Positions 28,314 through 37,505 of a DNA stretch of 64,000 nt are shown here, piece after piece. Under the pieces are notes generated by a model. It had not been told where the DNA came from and searched no databases. It was given only the letters and a program-made list of their open reading frames with translations. Each line of letters opens with the position of its first letter. The stretch's first letter is position 1. Origin of the DNA: Blattabacterium cuenoti (GTDB lineage: Bacteria; Bacteroidota; Bacteroidia; Flavobacteriales; Blattabacteriaceae). A program made the position numbers and the translations under genes. Where the stretch lies: the NCBI RefSeq assembly GCF_014251795.1, contig NZ_CP059201.1, forward strand, positions 186,001 to 250,000, read 5' to 3'.

Positions 28314-29483
28314 TTACAATATACCTTTTGTACTAGGTATTTGATTATAAGAATTCTTTTGTATTGCCATTTTAATAGCTCTTCCAAAACATTTAAAAAT
28401 AGATTCTATTTTATGATGATCATTTTTTCCTGTAGCATAAATATGTAAATTACATTTGGCTGATGCGGAAAAAGATTTAAAAAAATGGATAAACATTTCA
28501 GTGGAAATTTTTCCTATTCTTTCCCTGAAAAATTTTGCTTTCCAAAATAATTGACTTCTTCCTCCAATATCTAATGCAATTGTAGATAGACTATCATCCA
28601 TAGGAAGAGAATAGAATCCATAACGTTCTATTCCTTTTTTGTTTCCTAAAGCCCGATAAAAAATTTCACCTAAAGTAATACCAGTATCTTCTATAGTATG
28701 ATGGTCATCTACATCAAGATCTCCTTTTGTTTGAATATTTAAATCTATAGAACTATGAAATGCTATTTGTTGCAACAGATGATCAAAAAATCTAAGTCCT
28801 GTTTGAATATAGGCTCTTCCTTTTCCATAAAGAGAAATAGTAATTTGAACATTTGTTTCTAATGTATTTCGTTGATGAGTCAATTTTTTAGTTGAAACTG
28901 ATGATAGATATTCATAAATATTTTCCCAGCTATCAGTTGTGAAGGATATTGTTTTTTTGAGATCTTTTTCATCTATACTTGAATAATAATTTTTTTCTTT
29001 TTGTGTCAAATTTTTATGATTATGATGATGATTATCTTTAATCCATATGGATTGACATCCTAAATTTTTAGCCAACAAAATATCTGTTAATCTATCTCCA
29101 ATTACAAAAGATTTAGAAATATTGTAACAATCAGATTTTAAATAATTTTTTAACATTCCTACTCCAGGTTTTCTATTTGGAGACTTTTCTTCTGGAAAAG
29201 TTTTATCTATATGTACAGAAAGAAAATTAATACCTTCATTTTTTAAAACATTTAAGATATGATTATGTATAGGCCAAAAAATATGATCAGGAAATTGATC
29301 TGTTCCTAACCCATCTTGATTAGTGATCATAACCAAATCGTAATCCAATTCTTGAACAATTTTTGACAAGAAAAATATAACTTTTGGATAAAAATTGATT
29401 TTATCAATAGAATCAATTTGATAAGTAGGTGGGTTTTCTCGTATGAGAGTCCCATCTCTATCTAGAAACAATATTTTTTTCAT
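28314..29483 (-). CDS. hisB: Histidinol-phosphatase / imidazoleglycerol-phosphate dehydratase
   Basis: A 389-residue bifunctional HisB. The N-terminal HAD phosphatase (residues 1 to about 175) has FLDRDGT with Asp8 and Asp10, VMITNQDGLGT and FVIGDRLTD. The dehydratase (about 190-389) has LRFFDHLLQQIAFH, DDHHTIEDTGITLGE and GKNDHHKIES, which bind the paired Mn. The two activities are steps 8 and 6 of the pathway. Its ATG overlaps the hisC stop by 1 nt. Confidence 0.97.
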   Translation of the reverse strand: MKKILFLDRDGTLIRENPPTYQIDSIDKINFYPKVIFFLSKIVQELDYDLVMITNQDGLGTDQFPDHIFWPIHNHILNVLKNEGINFLSVHIDKTFPEEKSPNRKPGVGMLKNYLKSDCYNISKSFVIGDRLTDILLAKNLGCQSIWIKDNHHHNHKNLTQKEKNYYSSIDEKDLKKTISFTTDSWENIYEYLSSVSTKKLTHQRNTLETNVQITISLYGKGRAYIQTGLRFFDHLLQQIAFHSSIDLNIQTKGDLDVDDHHTIEDTGITLGEIFYRALGNKKGIERYGFYSLPMDDSLSTIALDIGGRSQLFWKAKFFRERIGKISTEMFIHFFKSFSASAKCNLHIYATGKNDHHKIESIFKCFGRAIKMAIQKNSYNQIPSTKGIL

Positions 29484-30562
29484 TACATTTTTATTTTAGA
29501 GTATTTTTGAATCTGATCTATTAAATACTCATTTTCTTCATGAGTTCCTACTGTAATTCTTAAACAATTATTACATAAAATAATTTTTGAACGATCTCTA
29601 ACAACTATTTTTTTTTTCATTAAATATTGATAAAGATTTTTAGATGAAAAATTTATTTTTGCTAATAAAAAATTAGCAGAACTAGGATATACTTTTTCTA
29701 TGATAGGAATTTGATTTAAAGATTTTTGCATATATTCCTTTTCCGCAATAATATTTTTTAAATGAAAAAAAAATAAATCTCTATTATCCAATGCTTGGAT
29801 AGCTATTTTTTGAGAAATGAGACTAATATTATATGGATATTTTACTTTGTTCATCCATTGAATAATCGATTGAGATGTAATAGCGATTCCTATTCTTAAT
29901 CCTGCTAATCCCCAAGATTTAGACAGTGTTTGTAGAACAATTAAATTCGGATATTTATCAATTTCTACAGAAAAAGATTTTTGATTTGAAAAATCTATAT
30001 ATGCTTCATCTAAAACGACAATACCTGTAAATTTTTTTATTATAATTTCAATATCTTCTCTTTTGATATCATTTCCAGTAGGATTATTTGGAGAACAAAT
30101 AAAAATAATTTTACTATGTGGATTTATATTTTTTTCTATTTCATCCAAATTTAATTGATAATTTTCTTCTTTTAGAAAAATTTTTTTTATATCCACTCCA
30201 TGAATTTTTCCACATACTTCATACATCCCATAAGTAGGGGGAAAAATAATAGCATGATCTATTCCTGGTTGAGAAAAAATACGATAAACTAAATCAATAA
30301 TTTCGTCACTTCCATTTCCAATAAATATTTGAGATGAAGAAATATTTTTAAATTCGGATATTTTTTTTTTCAATTTTTTTTGCAAAGGATCCGGATATCT
30401 ATTATAAGAATTAAAAAAAGATAAAGGGGAACCAAAAGAATTTTCATTAGCATCTAAAAAAATATAGTTTTTTTCTTGATTATGTTCTATTCTAGCAGAA
30501 ATATAAGGGTCCAGATTTAAAATATTATCTCTGATTAGAGAATTCAAATTAAACTTATTCAT
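29483..30562 (-). CDS. hisC: Histidinol-phosphate aminotransferase
   Basis: Fold-type I PLP enzyme. LDANENSFGSP lies near the start, IFICSPNNPTGNDI and VVLDEAYIDFS follow, and the PLP Lys is in QTLSKSWGLAGLRIG. The frame opens at 30583, overlapping hisD by 11 nt. Met8 at 30562 (MNKFNLNSLIRDNIL) gives 359 residues and covers all homology. Either start is possible in such a tightly packed operon. Confidence 0.95.
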   Translation of the reverse strand: MNKFNLNSLIRDNILNLDPYISARIEHNQEKNYIFLDANENSFGSPLSFFNSYNRYPDPLQKKLKKKISEFKNISSSQIFIGNGSDEIIDLVYRIFSQPGIDHAIIFPPTYGMYEVCGKIHGVDIKKIFLKEENYQLNLDEIEKNINPHSKIIFICSPNNPTGNDIKREDIEIIIKKFTGIVVLDEAYIDFSNQKSFSVEIDKYPNLIVLQTLSKSWGLAGLRIGIAITSQSIIQWMNKVKYPYNISLISQKIAIQALDNRDLFFFHLKNIIAEKEYMQKSLNQIPIIEKVYPSSANFLLAKINFSSKNLYQYLMKKKIVVRDRSKIILCNNCLRITVGTHEENEYLIDQIQKYSKIKM

Positions 30563-30572
30563 GCATATACAT

Positions 30573-31874
30573 TTAAAACTCATTTTTTAATCGAATATTG
30601 ATAGATTTTTTATGTGCTAGTAGTCCTTCCTCAGAAGATAAAATACTGATACATTTTGATAAACTTTTCAATCCTTTTTTAGATATTTTTTGAAAAGTAA
30701 TCTTTTTTACAAAACTATCTATAGATACTCCACTGTAAAATTTAGCATATCCATATGTAGGAAGGACATGATTCGTTCCAGAAGCATAATCTCCTGCACT
30801 GACTGGAGAATAATTTCCTAAAAAAACAGATCCAGCATTAATTACTTTATCCCCCCAATAAGAAGCATTTTTACAATTAATAATCAAATGTTCTGGAGCT
30901 ATTTTATTAATTAAATTTAAACATTCATTTAAAGAAGAAAAAACGACAATTTTACTTTTTCTCAAAGATTTTTCAACAATATTTTTTTTATTATAAATAT
31001 CTAAAAATTGTTTTTTTAATTCGTTTTTCACTTCTTTGATCCAAGATTGATTATTTGTAGTAACTACAATAATATAACTTTCTGGATCATGTTCAGATTG
31101 GGATAATAAATCAGCTGCAACATATTTAGGGGTAGCATTATTATCAGCCATAATTGCCACTTCTGAAGGACCAGCCGGCATATCTATAGATACCATTCCT
31201 TTTTGAGATACAATCTGTTTAGCTATCGTTACATAAGAATTCCCTGGCCCAAATATTTTATATACAGAAGGAATACTTTCTGTTCCATAAGCCATAGCAG
31301 CAATAGCTTGAGCTCCTCCTACTTTATAGATTTGTGAAATTCCTACATATTTAGCTGCATATAAAATAGACGGATGAATTTCTCCATTTTTATTTGGCGG
31401 AGTACATAAAATAATATTTTTGCATCCTGATAATTTCCCAGGAATTCCTAACATTAGGACAGTAGATAATAAAGGTGCAGATCCTCCTGGTACATAAAAA
31501 CCAATTTTTTCGATTGGAGTAATTTTTCTCCAACAAGAAACTCCTTTTGATATCTCTATTATAGGCTCCTCATGTATTTGTTCTTGATGAAAATGCTTAA
31601 TATTATGATATGCAATTTCAATAGATTTTTTTAAACAATTTGAAATTTTGATATCAGCTTGATCAAAATCTTCTTTTGTCACTTGAATAGATTGGACGTC
31701 TGTATGATCATACTTTCTTGTATAAGCTTTTAAAGCTACATCTCCATAATTTTTCACGTTTTCAATAATAGGAATTACTAAATTCTTTAATTTAGAAATA
31801 TCTTGATAATTTCTATTCGAAATAGATTTCCATGTTTCATATGTAGGATGAGTATATACTTGAATCATGTCCAT
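30573..31874 (-). CDS. hisD: Histidinol dehydrogenase
   Basis: A 433-residue NAD-dependent enzyme for the last two oxidations to histidine. [75 protein letters not shown] (zinc and catalytic residues) and [17 protein letters not shown] are all present. Met1 and Met3 (31868) are alternative starts. It is 4 nt after hisG. Confidence 0.97.
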   Translation of the reverse strand: MDMIQVYTHPTYETWKSISNRNYQDISKLKNLVIPIIENVKNYGDVALKAYTRKYDHTDVQSIQVTKEDFDQADIKISNCLKKSIEIAYHNIKHFHQEQIHEEPIIEISKGVSCWRKITPIEKIGFYVPGGSAPLLSTVLMLGIPGKLSGCKNIILCTPPNKNGEIHPSILYAAKYVGISQIYKVGGAQAIAAMAYGTESIPSVYKIFGPGNSYVTIAKQIVSQKGMVSIDMPAGPSEVAIMADNNATPKYVAADLLSQSEHDPESYIIVVTTNNQSWIKEVKNELKKQFLDIYNKKNIVEKSLRKSKIVVFSSLNECLNLINKIAPEHLIINCKNASYWGDKVINAGSVFLGNYSPVSAGDYASGTNHVLPTYGYAKFYSGVSIDSFVKKITFQKISKKGLKSLSKCISILSSEEGLLAHKKSINIRLKNEF

Positions 31875-31878
31875 ATTT

Positions 31879-32736
31879 TTATAGTATAATTTTTTCTATG
31901 GGAAGTACTAATATATCTTGAGCTCCAAGCGCTTTTAAGTTTTCTATTATTCCCCAAAAATCGTTTTCATTGACCACAGAATGTACAGAACTACATTCTG
32001 AATTTGCTAGAGGGAGAATAACTGGACTTTTAATTCCCGGAAGATAAGATATGATTTTTTCTAATTTTTCATTTGGAACGTTTAATAGAATATATTTATT
32101 ATTTTTGGCTTTTTTTACAGCTCTAATTCGGAATAATAATTTTTCCATAATAATATTTTGTGGAGAACCTAAATTTAGATGTGAAGCTAATACAGCTTCA
32201 GATTGAAGAACAGTTTCGACTTCTTTTAATCCATTCATAAAAAGTGTAGATCCACTACTCACTAAATCACAAATACAATCCGCTAATCCTATTCCAGGAG
32301 CAATTTCAACTGCTCCAGATATTTCATGAATTTCTGCATTTATATATCTTTTTTTAAAAAATTCCTTAACTAAAAAAGGATAACTTGTTGCAATACGTTT
32401 TCCATCTAGATCATTGATTTTGTTGTAATATAAAGACTTAGGAACTGCTATAGAAAGTCTGCATTTTCCAAATCCTAAAGTTTCTTTAATTATTATTCTT
32501 TTTCTTTTTTCTAGAAGAACATTTTTTCCTACAATTCCTATATCAGCTACTCCATCTTCTAAATATTGAGGAATATCATCATCTCTAAGGAAAAGTACTT
32601 CTAATGGGAAATTAAGAGCTGTTGTTTTTAATTTATCTATTCCAATATTAACTTCAATGCTGCAATCTTTCAGTAATTTTATAGAATCGTCATAAAGACG
32701 GCCCGATTTTTGAATAGCTATTTTCAGTTTATCCAT
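31879..32736 (-). CDS. hisG: ATP phosphoribosyltransferase, long form
   Basis: A 285-residue HisG, first enzyme of the pathway. LKIAIQKSGRLYDDS, DIGIVGKNVLLE and DLVSSGSTLFMNGLKEV are catalytic-domain signatures. The C-terminal regulatory domain (about residues 210-285, with LPGIKSPVILPLAN) is present, so histidine feedback binding may be kept; long forms do not need HisZ. It is the first gene of hisGDCBHAF(IE). A leader with hairpin and -7 box lies upstream. Confidence 0.97.
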   Translation of the reverse strand: MDKLKIAIQKSGRLYDDSIKLLKDCSIEVNIGIDKLKTTALNFPLEVLFLRDDDIPQYLEDGVADIGIVGKNVLLEKRKRIIIKETLGFGKCRLSIAVPKSLYYNKINDLDGKRIATSYPFLVKEFFKKRYINAEIHEISGAVEIAPGIGLADCICDLVSSGSTLFMNGLKEVETVLQSEAVLASHLNLGSPQNIIMEKLLFRIRAVKKAKNNKYILLNVPNEKLEKIISYLPGIKSPVILPLANSECSSVHSVVNENDFWGIIENLKALGAQDILVLPIEKIIL

Positions 32737-32759
32737 AATCCAACACAGGAAAAAATAAT

Positions 32760-32783
32760 AAAAGCTTACTGTTGTAAGCTTTT
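32760..32783 (-). promoter_or_regulatory. Terminator-like hairpin in the hisG leader
   Basis: On the minus strand a perfect 10-bp stem (AAAAGCTTAC / GTAAGCTTTT) with loop AACA is followed by ATTATTTTTT, ending about 24 nt before the hisG ATG. It lies between the candidate promoter (32838-32845) and the gene, so it could act as an attenuator. No histidine-rich leader peptide and no competing fold were found. It could equally be a weak terminator for the plus strand. Confidence 0.45.
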
Positions 32784-32837
32784 TAAATTTTAGTGAATCA
32801 AAAATTAATATTCATTTTAATGCATAACGCATAACAG

Positions 32838-32845
32838 CAAATATA
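32838..32845 (-). promoter_or_regulatory. Candidate -7 box for the his operon
   Basis: The minus strand reads TATATTTG, identical to the boxes before trpE, ompA and tRNA-Lys. The predicted transcript start is near 32832, giving a leader of about 95 nt before hisG. Confidence 0.5.
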
Positions 32846-32893
32846 AAAACTATTTTGAATATTTTATTAATTACTTTTAAAAATTTGAAAAGA

Positions 32894-33661
32894 ATGAAAA
32901 TCATCAGTTATAATATAAATGGAATTCGATCTGGAATTCGTAAAGGATTATCTGATTGGATTAAAAAAAATAAACCAGATATTTTATGTTTACAGGAAAT
33001 AAAAGCTTTTCCAGAACAAATAAATACAAGTATTTTTGATTGTTTGGGTTATAATCATTACTGGTTCCCTGCAAAAAAAAAAGGATATAGTGGCGTAGCT
33101 ATTTTATGTAAAAAAAAACCGATTCATGTAGAATATGGAATAGGATTAAATTCTGTTGATGAAGAAGGAAGAGTATTACGTATAGATCTAAAAAATATGT
33201 CAGTAATTAGTCTTTATATTCCTTCAGGAAATAATATGATGAAAAGATTGAATTTTAAATTTTTTTTTATGAAAAAATTTTTTTTACATATCAAAAAAAT
33301 AAAAAAAAAATTAAACAATCTCATCATTTGTGGAGATTATAATATTTGTCATCATGAAATAGATATATACGATCCTATTCGAAATCAAAAATTGTCAGGT
33401 TTTTTACCTCAAGAAAGAAAATGGATGACTCATTTTATCAATTTAGGATTTATAGATAGTTTTAGAAGTTTAGTGAAAGAACCTCATCATTATAGCTGGT
33501 GGAATTATCGTTATAATGCTAAAAAAAATAATAAGGGATGGAGAATTGATTATGCAATGGTAAGTAATTCATTAAAAAAAGAGATCAAAAATGCTTATCT
33601 TATGCCTGAAATTCAGTATTCTGATCATTGTCCGGTTGCATTGGAAATTTTCACCATATAA
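32894..33661 (+). CDS. xthA: Exodeoxyribonuclease III / AP endonuclease
   Basis: A 255-residue member of the EEP nuclease family that cuts at abasic sites in base-excision repair. MKIISYNINGIRSGIRKG, CLQEIKAF (metal Glu), SLYIPSG, ICGDYNICHHEIDIYDP, WRIDYAMVS and the C-terminal SDHCPV are all present. The frame opens at 32855, but Met14 (32894) matches the family start. It carries an in-frame A10 tract near 33073. Confidence 0.95.
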   Translation: MKIISYNINGIRSGIRKGLSDWIKKNKPDILCLQEIKAFPEQINTSIFDCLGYNHYWFPAKKKGYSGVAILCKKKPIHVEYGIGLNSVDEEGRVLRIDLKNMSVISLYIPSGNNMMKRLNFKFFFMKKFFLHIKKIKKKLNNLIICGDYNICHHEIDIYDPIRNQKLSGFLPQERKWMTHFINLGFIDSFRSLVKEPHHYSWWNYRYNAKKNNKGWRIDYAMVSNSLKKEIKNAYLMPEIQYSDHCPVALEIFTI

Positions 33662-33671
33662 AGAAACGAAA

Positions 33672-33744
33672 TGACCTGACTGGGATTCGAACCCAGGACC
33701 CTTACATTAAAAGTGTAATGCTCTACCAGCTGAGCTACCAGGTC
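33672..33744 (-). tRNA. tRNA-Lys (anticodon UUU)
   Basis: The minus strand folds as a 73-nt tRNA: 7-bp acceptor GACCTGG/TCAGGTC... with discriminator A, D arm GTAGCTCAGCTGGTAGAGC, anticodon loop with TTT, and T arm CTGGG TTCGAAT CCCAG. The 3' CCA is not encoded. It lies between xthA and aroK. Confidence 0.97.
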
Positions 33745-33771
33745 TAATATAATAGTTGTTATGAATTTGAA

Positions 33772-33779
33772 CAAATATA
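33772..33779 (-). promoter_or_regulatory. Candidate -7 box for tRNA-Lys
   Basis: The minus strand reads TATATTTG 28 nt before the tRNA 5' end. It is back-to-back with a plus-strand TAATTTTG at 33783-33790, a compact divergent promoter pair. Confidence 0.5.
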
Positions 33780-33782
33780 CTA

Positions 33783-33790
33783 TAATTTTG
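33783..33790 (+). promoter_or_regulatory. Candidate -7 box for aroK, very close to the ATG
   Basis: The plus strand reads TAATTTTG, and the aroK ATG follows after only 4 nt, so a transcript from this box would be leaderless or nearly so. It may be a chance match. Confidence 0.25.
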
Positions 33791-33794
33791 ATTT

Positions 33795-34304
33795 ATGAAA
33801 ATCAGTTTAATTGGATATATGGGAAGTGGAAAAACAACTATAGGAAAAATGCTATCTAAAAAGTTAAATTTAGAATTTTATGATTTGGATTCCATTCTTG
33901 TTGAAAAAAAAAATGATTCTATTTGTAACATTTTTAAGAAAAAGGGAGAATTTTTTTTTAGAAAAAAAGAACATTTTATGTTAAAAAAATTTTTGAAAAA
34001 AAAAAATAAATATGTTTTATCAGTTGGAGGAGGAACTCCTTGTTTTTACAAAAACATTTATTTGTTAAATAAATATTCAAATACATTCTATTTAAAAACT
34101 GAAAGTTACACTTTATTTAGAAGACTATTTACAGAAAAAAAAACGAGACCTTTAATATCTCATCTATCTAAAAATGAATTATTTCAATTTATCATCAAAC
34201 ATTTATTTAAAAGAGCATATTTTTATGAAAAATCTTTAAACAAAATAAATGTATACAAAAAATCAAAAAATGATATAGTTCAAGAAATCATGAAATCTAT
34301 TTAA
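33795..34304 (+). CDS. aroK: Shikimate kinase
   Basis: A 169-residue P-loop kinase that phosphorylates shikimate on the way to chorismate. Walker A is GYMGSGKT (residues 7-14), FYDLDS binds shikimate, RKKEHFMLKK follows, SVGGGTPCF is typical and RRLFTEKKTRPL is the lid. An in-frame A11 tract lies at 33996-34006. The product feeds AroA (57385-58638) and then the trp operon. Confidence 0.95.
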   Translation: MKISLIGYMGSGKTTIGKMLSKKLNLEFYDLDSILVEKKNDSICNIFKKKGEFFFRKKEHFMLKKFLKKKNKYVLSVGGGTPCFYKNIYLLNKYSNTFYLKTESYTLFRRLFTEKKTRPLISHLSKNELFQFIIKHLFKRAYFYEKSLNKINVYKKSKNDIVQEIMKSI

Positions 34305-34313
34305 TAATTATTT

Positions 34314-35678
34314 ATGAAAATAAAATTATATCATCATTTTTTTTTAGATAAAATTAAAAAATATTTTTTCTCTAATTTAATTAAAAATAAAAAAAGAAAA
34401 AAAGTATGTGTAGCTGTAAGCGGTGGATTAGATAGTATGGTTCTTATTAATTTACTACTTGATATTCCTGAAATTGAACCAGAAGTAGCACATTGTAATT
34501 TTTCATTAAGAAATAAAGAATCCAATGAGGACGAAATTTTTATAAAAAATTTTTGTGTTCAAAAAAATATAGTATGTCATGTCAAAAAATTTGATACTTT
34601 ATATTTTTCTAAAAAACATAAATTATCCATACAAATGTCCGCTAGAAAGCTAAGATATGATTGGTTTAAAAAATTGGTAAAAATAAATTCATATGAATAT
34701 ATAGTATTAGGGCATCATTTTGATGATTCTATAGAAACTTTTTTTCTAAATGCTTTTAGGGGGACAGGGATCAAAGGATTGTTAGGAATACCTAAAAAAA
34801 ATGAAAAATTTATTCGACCTCTTTCTAATTTTACTAAAAAAGAAATTTTACATTATGCAAAAATAAAAAATATTAAATGGAGGTCTGACAGTAGTAATCA
34901 AGAAATGAAATATTTAAGAAATAAAATTCGTTCAATTTTATCTACTTTTGATACATTTTATTCGTTTTCTATTCATAATGGATTACAAAAAACTATTAAT
35001 CATCTTTATGATGAAAATTTTTTAATAGAAAAAAAAATAGAAGAAGTTCGTAAAGAACTTACAATAGAAAAAAAATATGATCCATTTTTTTGGAAAATAA
35101 AATGTAAAAATTTTAAAAATTTACAACCTCTGTCTTTTTATTTATTTAAATTATTTTCTCCATATGGATTTAATGATATTAAAAGTATGGAAAATCTTAT
35201 TGATGCACAATCAGGTAAACAACTTATATCCAAAAACTATCGTATCATTAAAAATAGAAATGATTGGATTTTAATTTCTCATCAATTATTATTAGAAAAT
35301 AAAAAAAAAACTTATATGATAACGGATTTAAAAGTAGCCAATCAAATATCATTTCCTATTAATATGAAATTTTTTTACAATCCAGAAAAAAAAAATAAAA
35401 AAGATCTATTTCTTATAGATTTTAAAAAAATTCAATTTCCATTATTATTAAGAACATGGAGAAAAGGAGATTTTTTTTATCCTTTTAACATGAAAGGAAA
35501 AGGAAGAAAAAAATTAAGTAAATATTATAAGGATAAAAAATTTTCTCTTTTAGAAAAAGAAAATACGTGGTTGTTAATTAATGGAAACGGATATATTATT
35601 TTAATCATAAAAAATTGTTTAGATAATAGATTCAAAGTGACAGAAAAAACAAAAAAAATATTAGGAATACAAATATAG
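34314..35678 (+). CDS. tilS: tRNA(Ile)-lysidine synthetase
   Basis: A 454-residue PP-loop ATPase that converts the wobble C of tRNA-Ile(CAU) to lysidine. SGGLDS is at residues 36-41, VLGHHFDDSIETFFLNAFRGTGIKGL and FIRPLSNFTKKEIL are signatures, and the C-terminal domain (RTWRKGDFFYPFNMKGKGRKKLSKY) is present. It is essential for reading AUA codons, which should be frequent in this AT-rich genome. It follows aroK by 9 nt. Confidence 0.96.
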   Translation: MKIKLYHHFFLDKIKKYFFSNLIKNKKRKKVCVAVSGGLDSMVLINLLLDIPEIEPEVAHCNFSLRNKESNEDEIFIKNFCVQKNIVCHVKKFDTLYFSKKHKLSIQMSARKLRYDWFKKLVKINSYEYIVLGHHFDDSIETFFLNAFRGTGIKGLLGIPKKNEKFIRPLSNFTKKEILHYAKIKNIKWRSDSSNQEMKYLRNKIRSILSTFDTFYSFSIHNGLQKTINHLYDENFLIEKKIEEVRKELTIEKKYDPFFWKIKCKNFKNLQPLSFYLFKLFSPYGFNDIKSMENLIDAQSGKQLISKNYRIIKNRNDWILISHQLLLENKKKTYMITDLKVANQISFPINMKFFYNPEKKNKKDLFLIDFKKIQFPLLLRTWRKGDFFYPFNMKGKGRKKLSKYYKDKKFSLLEKENTWLLINGNGYIILIIKNCLDNRFKVTEKTKKILGIQI

Positions 35679-35730
35679 TTGAGTTATTATCTGTTTCTTT
35701 TCAAGATATCAATATCATAGTATTTTTTTT

Positions 35731-35738
35731 TAATTTTG
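35731..35738 (+). promoter_or_regulatory. Candidate -7 box for serC
   Basis: The plus strand reads TAATTTTG, 22 nt before the serC ATG, in the 82-nt gap after tilS. No clear -33 element. Confidence 0.35.
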
Positions 35739-35760
35739 AAAAGAATTAGTTGTTCTATTT

Positions 35761-36831
35761 ATGAAAGTACATAATTTCAATGCAGGGCCTTCTGTTTTAC
35801 CAAAAGAAGTTCTTAAAAAATCAGCTCAATCTGTAATAAATTTTAATGATTCCGGATTATCGTTGCTTGAGATTTCTCATAGAAGTATAGATTTTTTAGA
35901 AATAATTGAAAAAACTACTCTTTTAGTTAAACGTATTATGAATTTAAATGATGATTATGCTATCTTGTTTCTTCAAGGAGGTGCTACATTACAATTTTCA
36001 ATGGTTCCATATAATTTAATGAATCAAAAAGCCGCTTATTTAGATACAGGGTTTTGGGCTCATAACGCGATTAAGGAAGCCAAAAAGTTTGGAGAAGTAA
36101 TAGTGTTATTTTCCGGTAAAAATAAAAATTATACATATATTTCAAAAAATTACCATATTCCATGTGATATGGATTATTTTCATTGTACATCTAATAATAC
36201 AATCATTGGAACACAAATGAAAATTTTTCCTCAAACATCTACTCCAGTCGTTTGTGATATGTCTTCCGATATTTTGAGTAGAAAATTAGATTTTAGTCAA
36301 TTCAGTTTAATTTATGCTTCTGCACAAAAAAATATAAGTTCTGCAGGAATGACCATTGTTATAGTAAAAAAGGATATTTTGGGAAAGTTCAAAAAAACTA
36401 TTCCTTCTTATATGGATTATAAAATTCATATACAAAACAATAGTATTTTAAACACTCCAAATGTTTTTTCTATTTATACTTCTATGTTGACTTTAGAATG
36501 GATAGAAAATCAAGGAGGCCTTTCTATTTTAGAAGAACAAAATCAGTATAAAGCTAAACTATTATATGATGAAATAGATAAAAATCATTTATTTGAAAAT
36601 AAAATACATAAAGAAAATCGTTCTAATATGAATGTTTCTTTTTTTTTAAAAGAAAAAAACTTAGAATTAGAAAAAGAATTTAATAAAATATGTAAAAAAG
36701 AGAATATTGTAGGATTAGATGGGCATAGATATCTAGGGGGATATCGTGCGAGTATATATAATGCACTTCCATTAGAAAGTGTTCAATTTCTCATTGAGAT
36801 TATGAAAAAATTCGAAAAAAAATTTTCGTAA
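35761..36831 (+). CDS. serC: Phosphoserine aminotransferase
   Basis: A 356-residue PLP enzyme starting HNFNAGPSVLPKEVL, the standard SerC N-terminus. SLLEISHRS, LFLQGGATLQFSMVPYN and IYASAQKNISSAG (PLP Lys) follow, and EGIVGLDGH-like GLDGHRYLGGYRASIYNALP is near the end. It makes 3-phosphoserine (and can act in PLP synthesis). No serA or serB is adjacent. It is followed by yggS after 2 nt. Confidence 0.96.
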   Translation: MKVHNFNAGPSVLPKEVLKKSAQSVINFNDSGLSLLEISHRSIDFLEIIEKTTLLVKRIMNLNDDYAILFLQGGATLQFSMVPYNLMNQKAAYLDTGFWAHNAIKEAKKFGEVIVLFSGKNKNYTYISKNYHIPCDMDYFHCTSNNTIIGTQMKIFPQTSTPVVCDMSSDILSRKLDFSQFSLIYASAQKNISSAGMTIVIVKKDILGKFKKTIPSYMDYKIHIQNNSILNTPNVFSIYTSMLTLEWIENQGGLSILEEQNQYKAKLLYDEIDKNHLFENKIHKENRSNMNVSFFLKEKNLELEKEFNKICKKENIVGLDGHRYLGGYRASIYNALPLESVQFLIEIMKKFEKKFS

Positions 36832-36833
36832 GT

Positions 36834-37505
36834 ATGATGATGAATCACATAATAGAAAATAAATTTTTTGACATAAAAAAACTAATACCAAAGAATACAC
36901 AAATATTAGTAGTTTCTAAAAATCAAAATTTTTCTAATATAGAGAAATTGTATAGAGTAGGGCATAGAGATTTTGGTGAAAATTATATTCAAGAAATGGT
37001 AGAAAAATATAAAAAATTGCCGAAAGACATTCGATGGCATATGATTGGAAGAATTCAAAGTAACAAATTAAAATATATAATACCTTTTATTCATTTAATT
37101 CATAGTGTTCAAAATATAAAACAAATTGATATAATCAATAAAATTGCATTAAAATATCAGAAAATCATAAACTGTCTTTTACAGATAAAAATTTGTGATG
37201 ATAAAAATAAATCAGGAATCACTTATCAAGAAGCTTCTAAAATATTGGAAAATGAAACTTATAAAAAAATGAAAAATGTAAAAATCATAGGGATAATGGG
37301 AATGGCCTCTTTTCAAGAAAAATTAACAAAAGTACATGATGAATTCTCATATTTACGTAAAATATATAATGAGTATAAAAATAAATATGGACATTATATT
37401 CTTTCTATGGGAATGAGCAGAGATTATAATATAGCTATAAAATATGGAACAACAATTGTTCGATTAGGTACTATGATTTTCGGAAATCGTAAAAAAACTA
37501 TCTAA
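36834..37505 (+). CDS. yggS: PLP homeostasis protein (YggS/PROSC family)
   Basis: A 223-residue alanine-racemase-fold protein with no known catalysis; it binds and buffers PLP. LVVSKNQNFSNIEKLY (PLP Lys), DFGENYIQEM, WHMIGRIQSNK and SMGMSRDYNIAIKYGTTIVRLGT are diagnostic. Three Mets in a row of codons give alternative starts (36834, 36837, 36840). Its end overlaps convergent trpA by 8 nt. Confidence 0.93.
   Translation: MMMNHIIENKFFDIKKLIPKNTQILVVSKNQNFSNIEKLYRVGHRDFGENYIQEMVEKYKKLPKDIRWHMIGRIQSNKLKYIIPFIHLIHSVQNIKQIDIINKIALKYQKIINCLLQIKICDDKNKSGITYQEASKILENETYKKMKNVKIIGIMGMASFQEKLTKVHDEFSYLRKIYNEYKNKYGHYILSMGMSRDYNIAIKYGTTIVRLGTMIFGNRKKTI

Noticed and set aside
28295-28387. Longer hisH start inside hisB
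   Set aside because: The added residues are the hisB 3' end in another frame; the normal HisH start is at 28294 or 28300.
32784-32832. Histidine-rich leader peptide for the his operon
   Set aside because: The short ATG frames (MRYALK, MH, MNINF) contain no run of His codons.
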